Notes under the pieces: generated by a model | What the model was told of the DNA's origin: nothing | The model's database searches: none | The model's input: the letters and a program-made list of their open reading frames with translations, nothing else | Made by a program: the position numbers and the translations under genes | Assembly (NCBI GenBank): GCA_003343805.1 | Contig: QAKM01000048.1 | Location: forward strand, 1-12,378 | DNA: 12,378 nucleotides | Reading direction: 5' to 3' | DNA from: Bacillota bacterium | GTDB lineage: Bacteria; Bacillota; Clostridia; Christensenellales; Borkfalkiaceae | Part shown: in pieces, positions 6,228-12,378 of the stretch | Position numbering within the stretch: position 1 is the stretch's first letter | How the letters are laid out: the number at the start of each line of letters is the position of its first letter

Positions 6228-6822
6228 GCTCCGTGCTTCCATCCTCACCTATCTCGGCTTTCACGGGGCGGAGGGAGACGCGCGGACGGAGGGGCTCATG
6301 GAGGAACTTCTGCCGCGCGTGCAGGAGCTCTCCCGCTTCCGCCGCGCAGAGGGGCGCTTTACGGCGCTCCCTTTGTTTTTGCAGAAGGAGCCCTATTTGA
6401 GTTTTCTTTCGGGCTGTTCTGCCGTCGTCCTGGAGGCCGTGACCCTGGGCGGGGAAGTCGATCTCTTTGTGCGGCGGCTCGCCAAAGAGGATGTCTTGAA
6501 GAGCTTTGTTGCGGATGCCTGTGCGAGTGCGCTCCTCGAGGCGCTTGCCGATGAGGCGGAAGAGGCTTTGGGTGAAGAGCGCACCTATCGCTTCTGCCCC
6601 GGCTACGGCGGGAGCGAGCTTTCGGACGTGAGTTATATTTTGGAGACCGTGCGGGCAGACCGCATCGGCATCACCTTGCAGCAGAGCGGATTGATGCTGC
6701 CCTTAAAATCGATGGCGGGGTTTGTCGGCATCGGGAAAAAGGCGAAAAAGTCGTGCTCCGGCTGCATCCTGCGCGCGCACTGCGCCTATCAACGGGAGGG
6801 AAGAGTATGTTACGCAACGTAG
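6214..6822 (+). CDS. Stand-alone methionine synthase activation (B12 reactivation) domain protein
   Basis: A 202-residue protein equivalent to the C-terminal AdoMet-binding activation domain of long MetH enzymes. It should re-methylate oxidised cob(II)alamin on the MetH core using S-adenosylmethionine and an electron. The AdoMet signature R-x-x-x-G-Y is present as R126-FCP-G130-Y131, and GITLQQSGLMLPLKSMAGF (152-170) matches the conserved tail of the domain. Unlike the E. coli domain it ends in a cysteine cluster: C181, C184, C190 and C199. It starts with GTG at 6214, supported by GAGAAGG upstream, and overlaps metF by 14 and metH by 16 bases, so translation is likely coupled. A split arrangement of this kind is known from Thermotoga and clostridia. 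What the cysteine cluster binds is unknown. Confidence 0.88.
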   Translation: MNCSELRASILTYLGFHGAEGDARTEGLMEELLPRVQELSRFRRAEGRFTALPLFLQKEPYLSFLSGCSAVVLEAVTLGGEVDLFVRRLAKEDVLKSFVADACASALLEALADEAEEALGEERTYRFCPGYGGSELSDVSYILETVRADRIGITLQQSGLMLPLKSMAGFVGIGKKAKKSCSGCILRAHCAYQREGRVCYAT

Positions 6823-9152
6823 TGGTCATGGACGGGGGCTTCGGCAGCGAGCTCGAGCGCCGCGGCATTTTGGCGCCCGTTCCCGAAGATCTCAACCTGA
6901 CGGATGGGGAGACCGTCCGCGCCATCCACCGCGCCTATTCCATGGCGGACATCATCACGACCAATACCTTCGGGCTCAACCGCATCAAGTACCGCGGGAA
7001 GTTCTCCATTCAAGAGGTCGCCGAAGCGGCGATCGAAAACGCGCGGGCGGCGGGGAAAAAAGTCTTTTTCGACATCGGCCCCACGGGCGGCATGATGCAG
7101 CCACTCGGTACGCTCACCTTTGAGGAGGCGTTCGGGGCGTTTTCCGAGATCGCCTCCTTGACGAAAGAAAGTGTGGACGGGTACATCGTCGAGACCTTTT
7201 CCGATCTTTTAGAGCTGAAAGCGTGTATTCTGGCGCTCAAAGAACAGACGGACAAGCCCATCTTCGCCACGATGACCTTCGATCAGTCCTGCCGCACACT
7301 GAACGGCACCACGCCCGAGATCGCGGCGGCGCTCCTTGAAAATCTGGGCGTTTCCGCGCTCGGCGTCAACTGTTCTTTGGGGCCGAAGGAATTGAAGCCC
7401 GTCGTCGAGCGCTTCTTGTCCGTCTCGCATCTTCCCGTCATCGTGCAGCCCAACCGCGGCATCCCGTCGCTCGTGGATGGGAAAACCGTCTATTCTCTGA
7501 GCGCCGATGACTTCATGGCGCCCATGGAGGAGTTCATCGGGATGGGCGTCTCGATCGTCGGCGGTTGCTGTGGGACGACGCCCGAATTTATTGCGCGGCT
7601 TGCAGCGTTCTCGGGCAGGGAAGTCGAACAGCCCGAACCGGAATATGAGACCGTCGTTACCTCCGGAACGCGCCGTGTCGTTTTGAAGGGGGCGCGCATC
7701 TGCGGGGAACGGCTCAATCCCACGGGTAAAAAGAAGCTGAAGGAGGCACTCCTGAGCGGGGATATGGACTATCTCGCGCGCGAGGCGATCGCGCAGGAGG
7801 AGGCGGGGGCGGAATTGCTCGATCTCAACGTCGGCGTTCCCGGGCTGGACGAGCCCGCCGTCATGGGGCGCGCCGTCGCGTGCGTGCAGGAGGCGACCGA
7901 TCTTCCGCTGCAGATCGACTCCTCCGACCCCAAAGCCATCGAAGCGGGCGTGCGCAAATACAGCGGCGTGCCGCTCATCAACAGTGTCAACGGCGAGGGC
8001 GCGGTGATGGACGCCGTCTTTCCCATTGCAAAGAAGTACGGTGCCGTCGTCCTGGGGCTCACGATGGACGGGAAGGGGGTACCGCGGACGGCCGAGGAGC
8101 GCCTTGCGATCGCCGAACGCATCATCACGCGCGCCGAAGAATATGGCATTCCCCGCCACCGGGTGATGATCGATACCCTCGTTTTAACGGCGTCCGCCGA
8201 ACAGCCCCTCGTCAAAGAGACATTGAAGGCACTCACCCTTGTCAGAAACCTGGGCGTTCAGACGGCGCTCGGTGTCTCCAACGTCTCCTTCGGCCTTCCG
8301 GATCGCCCGCGCCTCAACCGTGCCTTTCTTGCGGCGGCTCTTCAGGCGGGGCTCACGATGCCCATCATGAATCCCCTTGACGGCGAGATGGCGGGCACGG
8401 TGTATGCCTTCCGCGTGCTCTCGGGCGAGGACGAGGGAGCACAAGATTACATTGCGCGCTATGCGGGCGCGGTCTCTTCGGCGGCCGCTGCGGCTCCCGC
8501 TCCCGCGAATAACCATGCCTCGGCGGTGAGTTCGCTCTCCGAGGCCGTCCGCCGCGGAAGAAAGGGGGAGGCGCGCACCCTCACCGAGCAAGAACTCCAA
8601 GAAAAAGCGCCGATGGATGTTGTGAACGGCATCCTCATCCCTGCGCTCGAGGAGGTGGGGCGGCTGTACGATCAAGGTACGCTCTATCTCCCCCAACTCA
8701 TCGCGGCAGCGGAGGCCGCCAAAGAGGCGTTTGCGGTGCTCGGGGAGAAGTTTGAGCGCAAGGGCGCGGGCCGCGGCAAGGTGGTGCTCGCGACCGTCAA
8801 AGGGGACGTGCACGACATCGGCAAGAACATCTGCAAGGTGGTGCTCGAATCGTACGGTTTTGAAGTGATCGATCTCGGCAAGGATGTGCCCATCGAGTGC
8901 GTCGTTCAGGCGGTGCAGCGCGAACAGCCGCTCTGCGTGGGGCTTTCGGCGCTCATGACGACGACGGTGCCCTCCATGCGTTCGACCATCGAAGCGCTCC
9001 GTGCGGCGGGCTGTCAAACGCCCGTCTTTGCGGGCGGCGCGGTGCTCAACGCCGAGATCGCCAAAGAGATCGGCGCCGACTATTACACCGCCAACGCCTT
9101 AGAGCTCGTCAAGACCATCGAACGCGAGCTTTCGGACACGGAAAAGGCATGA
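6807..9152 (+). CDS. metH: B12-dependent methionine synthase, short form lacking the activation domain
   Basis: A 781-residue cobalamin enzyme that moves a methyl group from 5-methyl-THF to homocysteine. The homocysteine domain (about 1-285) has the zinc cysteines C189 (GVNCS) and C254/C255 (GGCCGTTP). The pterin-binding domain spans about 295-545 (GERLNPTG, DSSDP, SVNGEG, MNPLD). An Ala/Pro-rich linker (about 555-570) leads to the four-helix cap and B12 domain, with the cobalt-ligating H669 in GDVHDIGKN. The roughly 350-residue activation domain of the E. coli enzyme is absent; the preceding gene supplies it. Start chosen at 6807: GGGAGGG lies six bases upstream and DGGFGSELE is placed normally. 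The in-frame upstream ATG at 6753 lies deep in the previous gene. The stop overlaps the next start as ATGA. Confidence 0.96.
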   Translation: MLRNVVVMDGGFGSELERRGILAPVPEDLNLTDGETVRAIHRAYSMADIITTNTFGLNRIKYRGKFSIQEVAEAAIENARAAGKKVFFDIGPTGGMMQPLGTLTFEEAFGAFSEIASLTKESVDGYIVETFSDLLELKACILALKEQTDKPIFATMTFDQSCRTLNGTTPEIAAALLENLGVSALGVNCSLGPKELKPVVERFLSVSHLPVIVQPNRGIPSLVDGKTVYSLSADDFMAPMEEFIGMGVSIVGGCCGTTPEFIARLAAFSGREVEQPEPEYETVVTSGTRRVVLKGARICGERLNPTGKKKLKEALLSGDMDYLAREAIAQEEAGAELLDLNVGVPGLDEPAVMGRAVACVQEATDLPLQIDSSDPKAIEAGVRKYSGVPLINSVNGEGAVMDAVFPIAKKYGAVVLGLTMDGKGVPRTAEERLAIAERIITRAEEYGIPRHRVMIDTLVLTASAEQPLVKETLKALTLVRNLGVQTALGVSNVSFGLPDRPRLNRAFLAAALQAGLTMPIMNPLDGEMAGTVYAFRVLSGEDEGAQDYIARYAGAVSSAAAAAPAPANNHASAVSSLSEAVRRGRKGEARTLTEQELQEKAPMDVVNGILIPALEEVGRLYDQGTLYLPQLIAAAEAAKEAFAVLGEKFERKGAGRGKVVLATVKGDVHDIGKNICKVVLESYGFEVIDLGKDVPIECVVQAVQREQPLCVGLSALMTTTVPSMRSTIEALRAAGCQTPVFAGGAVLNAEIAKEIGADYYTANALELVKTIERELSDTEKA

Positions 9153-9931
9153 GATTTTCTGTCGATCACGACTTTCACATCCATTCCTTCCTCTCGCGGT
9201 GTTCGGGCGATGCGGCGCAGACGCCGGAAGCCATGCTCTCCTATGCCGCGCGTTTCGGCCTGAAGAAGATCTGCGTCACCGACCATTTCTGGGATGCTCG
9301 GATCCCCGGGGCGAGTGCCTGGTATCGGGGGCAGGATCTTGATCATCTTCGGAGCATCCTTCCGCTGCCCGAAGGGGAGATCCGCTTCTGTTTCGGAGCG
9401 GAGACCGAGATGGATCGCTCTTTCCGCCTCGGCATTGCGCCGCAGACGTTTGATGCCTTTGACTTTGTCATCATTCCCACGACGCATCTGCAGATGAGTG
9501 GGTTTACCATCCAAGAGGGCGCCTCCGAAGCCGACCGCGCCCGCCTTTGGGTGGAGCGGCTCGATGCGCTCCTGAAGATGCCGCTCCCGTGGCGGAAAAT
9601 AGGGATTGCCCATCTGACGACGCCGCTCATCGGCGGGAATGACCGAACGATGCACCTGCGAATCCTGGAACGCCTGGAGGAAGCGCAGATACGCCCGCTC
9701 TTTTTGCGGGCGGCGAGGGAGGCGGCGAAGCGCTTGCCGACATTCTTGCGGGGCTCGTCTCGCCTTCGGGAAAGCTTTCGGAGACCATGCCGCTCTCTTT
9801 GGAGTCAACGCCCGCTTACGGCAGCTACTGCGATGCGCTCGTCGCCCGCTATGAAGAGGGCCTGGACGTTGGCTACCGCTACTACGATACCTATAACATC
9901 CCCGTTGCCTTTCCCTTCGGCCACGGTCTGA
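9149..9931 (+). pseudogene. PHP-domain phosphoesterase, 3' end lost at a junction with GH3 sequence
   Basis: Coupled to metH by ATGA. The first 185 codons or so read as a PHP metal-dependent phosphoesterase: DFHIHS gives H10 and H12, VTDH D45/H46, GAETE E85, TTHLQ H113 and IAHLT H155. After about position 9705 the reading loses family character and becomes Arg/Ser-rich. The same DNA in another frame encodes a GH3 C-terminus. The frame stops at 9931, so the product would be 260 residues with about 75 alien ones. It lacks the last PHP metal motif (usually a D-x-H near the C-terminus). An intact relative would be about 270 residues. Probably inactive. The substrate of the intact form is unknown, and a met-pathway role is only suggested by position. 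Confidence 0.75.
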
Positions 9932-10305
9932 GCTACGCACGGTTCGTTTATTCCGGTCTTGCGGCCTCCGTTGACGGCGATTCCCTCACACTGCAGTTTG
10001 CGATCGGGAATGAGTCGGACGTGGGCGGAAAGGAGATCGCCCAGATCTATGTGCGTCCCCTCGGGGGCTTTGTCTATCGCCCCGAGAAGGAACTCAAGGC
10101 GTACGAGAAGGTGTTTGTCAACGCGCATGAGAGCGCTTCCGTGTACGTCCGTCTCGATCGCTCGGCGTTTTCCTACTGGTCCACGGCGACGGACGGCTGG
10201 AAGGTGGACGACGGCGTGTACGAGGTCTGCATCGGCGCCTCTTCGCGCGATATCCGGCTCTCCGTCAAAGTGACGATCCGTGAGGGAAAGCTCGCTTTGG
10301 CCTGA
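9709..10305 (+). pseudogene. C-terminal remnant of a GH3 beta-glycosidase
   Basis: About 198 codons, +2 relative to the PHP frame, match the end of a family 3 beta-glycosidase. They include GGEGGEALAD, the SPSGKLSET loop, VGYRYYDT, FPFGHGLSYARF and the fibronectin-III-like domain (about 9950-10290) with ELKAYEKV and ASSRDIRL. The whole (alpha/beta)8 domain with the catalytic aspartate, and most of the second domain, are missing; intact enzymes have roughly 700-800 residues. The frame is closed upstream by TGA at 9640-9642, and the first ATG is at 9787, so at most a 172-residue fragment could be made. That fragment cannot be catalytic. The 3' end, with its stop at 10303, is intact. Confidence 0.85.
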
Positions 10306-10314
10306 TCGGGCATC

Positions 10315-10335
10315 GATTTCACGCGGATTTCACGC
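10315..10335. repeat. Tandem 10-bp direct repeat upstream of a promoter
   Basis: GATTTCACGC occurs at 10315-10324 and again at 10326-10335. The period is 11 bp, about one helical turn, and the second copy ends 20 bp upstream of the -35 box of the amine dehydrogenase gene. That is a plausible place for an activator site; function is inference. Confidence 0.5.
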
Positions 10336-10355
10336 CTTTTTCGGCGAAAGGGGTA

Positions 10356-10384
10356 TTGAAATTTTCCGTTTGAGGGAGTATAAT
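10356..10384 (+). promoter_or_regulatory. Promoter of the amine dehydrogenase gene
   Basis: TTGAAA (10356-10361), a 17-bp spacer and TATAAT (10379-10384). Transcription should start near 10391, which leaves a leader of about 56 nt holding a hairpin and the ribosome site AAGAGGTG (10435-10442). Confidence 0.82.
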
Positions 10385-10391
10385 CATGGCG

Positions 10392-10424
10392 GCAGGGGAC
10401 AAGGGGAAACCCGTGCTCCCCTGC
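10392..10424 (+). promoter_or_regulatory. Hairpin at the extreme 5' end of the leader RNA
   Basis: GCAGGGG (10392-10398) pairs with CCCCTGC (10418-10424). Inside, GGG-GAAA-CCC (10403-10412) forms a short stem capped by a GNRA-type tetraloop. The structure begins within a base or two of the predicted transcription start and ends 10 nt before the ribosome site. It has no T-run, so it is not a terminator. A 5' mRNA stabiliser or a regulatory leader are both possible; it is not a riboswitch class I recognise. Confidence 0.55.
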
Positions 10425-10446
10425 AAATCATGATAAGAGGTGTTTT

Positions 10447-11472
10447 ATGAAACGGATCAGAGTGGTTCAGTACGGCTGCGGCAAGATGAGTAAGTACATC
10501 CTGCGCTATCTGCACGAGAAGGGCGCAGAGATCGTCGGTGCGATCGATGTCGATCCCAATGTGGTCGGGATGGATGTGGGCGACTTTGCGGAGCTCGGCG
10601 TCAAGACGGGCGTCGTCATCTCGGACGATGCCGATAAGGTGCTCGACGAGTGCGATGCCGACATTGCGATCGTCACGCTGTTCAGCTTTGTCTCGGATAT
10701 CTATGACTGCGTGGAGAAGTGTGTCGTCCGCGGTATCAACGTCATCACGACGTGCGAAGAGGCCATCTATCCCTGGACCACGGCGGCAGCGCTCACCAAC
10801 AAACTCGATGCTCTCGCCAAAGAGCATGGCTGCACGGTCGTGGGCAGCGGGATGCAGGATATCTTCTGGATCAACATGGTCTCCCTTGCGGCGGCCGGGT
10901 GTCATAAGATCGAGAAGATCAAGGGCGCCTACAGCTATAACGTGGAAGATTACGGCCTTGCGCTCGCCAAGGCGCACGGGTGCGATCTCACAAAAGAGGA
11001 GTTTGAAGCGACGCTCGCTCATCCTGAAGAAGTCGTTCCCTCCTATGCCTGGAATGCGGCAGAGGCCATCTGCAACAAGCTGGGCCTGACGATCAAGTCC
11101 ATCCGACAGGAGAATGTGCCCTATATCATCGATCACGATCTCTACAGCGCGACGCTCGGCAAGACGATTGAGGCGGGGCGCTGCATCGGGATGTCGGCAG
11201 TCGTCACCATCGAGACCTATCAGGGCATCACGGTGGAGGAGGAGACCATCGGCAAGGTGTACGGCCCGGAGGACGGCGATCTGTGCGATTGGTGGATCAC
11301 GGGAGAACCGAACACCGAGTATCATGTCGTGAAGCCGGCTACGGTCGAACATACCTGCGCGACCATCGTCAACCGCATCCCGTCCGTGCTGCGTGCACCT
11401 GCGGGATACGTCACGGCGGATGAGCTGGGGGAATTCACGTATCTGACCTATCCCATGCACTACGAAGTTTAA
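10447..11472 (+). CDS. NAD(P)H-dependent amine dehydrogenase family, 2,4-diaminopentanoate dehydrogenase-like
   Basis: A 341-residue cytoplasmic oxidoreductase of the dihydrodipicolinate-reductase-like superfamily. The N-terminal Rossmann fold shows YGCGKM (9-14) and an acidic residue, D34, at the end of the second strand, which hints at NAD(H). The remainder resembles the C-terminal domain of 2,4-diaminopentanoate dehydrogenase, the NAD(P)-linked enzyme of clostridial ornithine breakdown. None of the other ornithine-pathway genes is in the window, so the real substrate may differ. The ATG at 10447 follows AAGAGGTG by four bases. The gene is a single transcription unit with its own promoter, a hairpin leader and a strong terminator. 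Family assignment is fairly good; substrate is open. Confidence 0.75.
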   Translation: MKRIRVVQYGCGKMSKYILRYLHEKGAEIVGAIDVDPNVVGMDVGDFAELGVKTGVVISDDADKVLDECDADIAIVTLFSFVSDIYDCVEKCVVRGINVITTCEEAIYPWTTAAALTNKLDALAKEHGCTVVGSGMQDIFWINMVSLAAAGCHKIEKIKGAYSYNVEDYGLALAKAHGCDLTKEEFEATLAHPEEVVPSYAWNAAEAICNKLGLTIKSIRQENVPYIIDHDLYSATLGKTIEAGRCIGMSAVVTIETYQGITVEEETIGKVYGPEDGDLCDWWITGEPNTEYHVVKPATVEHTCATIVNRIPSVLRAPAGYVTADELGEFTYLTYPMHYEV

Positions 11473-11481
11473 AACAAACGG

Positions 11482-11520
11482 AAAGAGAGGGCGCCTCCAT
11501 TGCGGAGACGCCCTCTCTTT
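11482..11520. terminator. Strong bidirectional terminator between convergent genes
   Basis: AAAGAGAGGGCG (11482-11493) pairs perfectly over 12 bp with CGCCCTCTCTTT (11509-11520). A further CTCC/GGAG stem follows across one mismatch, with a 5-nt loop ATTGC. The AAA/TTT ends give a short T-run on both strands, and on the minus strand more T-rich sequence follows. It serves both the amine dehydrogenase gene and galE. Confidence 0.9.
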
Positions 11521-11538
11521 GGATGTTTCAGGATATAA

Positions 11539-12378
11539 TCAATCTTGATAGCCTTCGGGGTTGTTCTTCTGCCAGTTCCACTGGTCGCGGCACATCTCCT
11601 CGATGCCGTACTCCGCCTTCCAGCCGAGCTCCCGTTCCGCCTTCTCGCTCGAGGCATAGCACGAAGCGATGTCTCCCGCGCGGCGGGGCAGGATCGCGTA
11701 AGGCAGCGTCTTCCCGCACGCCTTCTCGAACGCATGGATCATGTCGAGCACGCTGTAGCCAACCCCCGTCCCGAGGTTATAGATGTGCACGCCCGGCTCT
11801 TCCAGCTTCTTCATCGCGGCGAGGTGTCCGCGCGCAAGGTCGACGACGTGGATGTAATCTCTCACCCCCGTTCCGTCCGGCGTCGGATAGTCGTTCCCGA
11901 ACACTCCGATGCGCTCCAGCTTCCCGCTCGCCACCTGCGCCACATAAGGCATCAGGTTGTTGGGGATGCCCTTCGGGTCCTCGCCGATGCGCCCCGAAGG
12001 ATGCGCTCCCACCGGGTTGAAGTACCGAAGGAGGATGACGCTCCACTCCTTGTCCGAGACGCACACGTCCTCCAGCATCCGCTCCTGAAAGTACTTGCTC
12101 GTGCCGTAGGGGTTGGTCGTACCGCCCACCATGCACGTCTCCGTCAGGGGGAGCTGTTCGGGCGTGCCGTAGACAGTCGCGGACGAGGAGAAGATGAGCT
12201 TCTTGACCCCGTGATCGCGCATCGCCTCGAGCAGCACGAGCGTACCCACGAGGTTGTTGTCGTAGTATTCGATGGGTTTTGCGACACTCTCGCCCACGGC
12301 CTTGAGCCCCGCGAAGTGGATGACGGCGTCGATGGGATGCTCCTCAAAGATGCGGTCGAGCACCGCGCGGTCGCGGAT
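11539..12378 (-). CDS. galE: UDP-glucose 4-epimerase (5' end outside window)
   Basis: 279 residues are visible and the frame stays open to the right edge. By comparison with E. coli GalE (338 residues), about 58 N-terminal residues carrying the Gly-rich NAD loop are missing. The enzyme interconverts UDP-glucose and UDP-galactose for the Leloir pathway and for cell-surface sugars. Visible signatures are [12 protein letters not shown], the catalytic serine in SSSATVYG (visible residue 66), Y91-x3-K95 in [20 protein letters not shown] and [11 protein letters not shown]. The C-terminus ends in the usual NPEGYQD form. The residue aligning with E. coli Tyr299 is a cysteine (codon 11659-11661, in ASCYAS). 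The stop at 11539 lies 18 bases beyond the shared terminator. Confidence 0.95.
   Translation of the reverse strand: MRDRAVLDRIFEEHPIDAVIHFAGLKAVGESVAKPIEYYDNNLVGTLVLLEAMRDHGVKKLIFSSSATVYGTPEQLPLTETCMVGGTTNPYGTSKYFQERMLEDVCVSDKEWSVILLRYFNPVGAHPSGRIGEDPKGIPNNLMPYVAQVASGKLERIGVFGNDYPTPDGTGVRDYIHVVDLARGHLAAMKKLEEPGVHIYNLGTGVGYSVLDMIHAFEKACGKTLPYAILPRRAGDIASCYASSEKAERELGWKAEYGIEEMCRDQWNWQKNNPEGYQD

Noticed and set aside
7209..8159. 316-codon open frame antisense to metH
   Set aside because: Biased His/Asp/Arg-rich composition mirrors the codon use of metH, and there is no promoter or ribosome site.
9787..10305. Independent small fibronectin-III-like protein starting at ATG 9787
   Set aside because: The GH3 homology begins about 80 bases upstream of this ATG without a break. 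The ribosome site is only three bases away from the ATG, so a gene remnant explains it better.
10384..11460. 358-codon open frame antisense to the amine dehydrogenase gene
   Set aside because: The sense strand has promoter, ribosome site, Rossmann motif and terminator. The antisense product resembles nothing.

Overview
The window looks like chromosomal DNA from a fairly GC-rich anaerobic Firmicute, most likely a clostridial gut or rumen type. The evidence is a split B12-dependent methionine synthase with a free-standing activation protein, carbohydrate-active genes (GH31 and a GH3 remnant), strong Shine-Dalgarno sites and sigma-A style promoters with 16-18 bp spacers. No rRNA, tRNA, CRISPR array, transposase or replication origin is visible. 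The lineage is an inference from gene content; the window has no marker gene.

Layout. (1) 1-1435, minus: a DUF4143-type AAA ATPase that runs off the left edge, with its own promoter and, upstream, a perfect 22-bp palindrome. (2) 1593-3738, minus: a GH31 alpha-glycosidase unit with promoter, ribosome site and terminator. (3) 3771-5321: a second, shorter and more AT-rich DUF4143 ATPase on the minus strand with a full-consensus promoter. It is bracketed by an exact 20-bp direct repeat and looks like a cassette inserted between the divergent GH31 and metF promoters. (4) 5322-9152, plus: a tightly overlapping methionine-synthesis operon. MetF makes 5-methyl-THF, the MetH core (homocysteine, folate and cobalamin modules) transfers the methyl group, and a separate protein supplies the reactivation domain that this MetH lacks. 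The metF promoter predicts a leaderless transcript. (5) 9149-10305, plus: a PHP-family phosphoesterase gene starts by ATGA overlap with metH, but after about 185 codons it runs out of frame into the last ~200 codons of a GH3 beta-glycosidase. This is a chimeric remnant from a deletion, or an assembly error. (6) 10315-11520, plus: an amine dehydrogenase of the 2,4-diaminopentanoate dehydrogenase type, with tandem repeats, promoter, structured leader and a strong terminator shared with the facing gene. (7) 11539-12378, minus: galE, cut by the right edge, with a cysteine at the position that in known GalE enzymes governs whether N-acetylated sugars are accepted.

Most of the window is ordinary metabolism. 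The parts most worth a second look are the repeat-flanked DUF4143 cassette, the PHP/GH3 junction, the cysteine cluster on the methionine synthase activation protein, the leaderless metF start and the hairpin leader of the amine dehydrogenase gene. I see no convincing wholly new multi-gene system.
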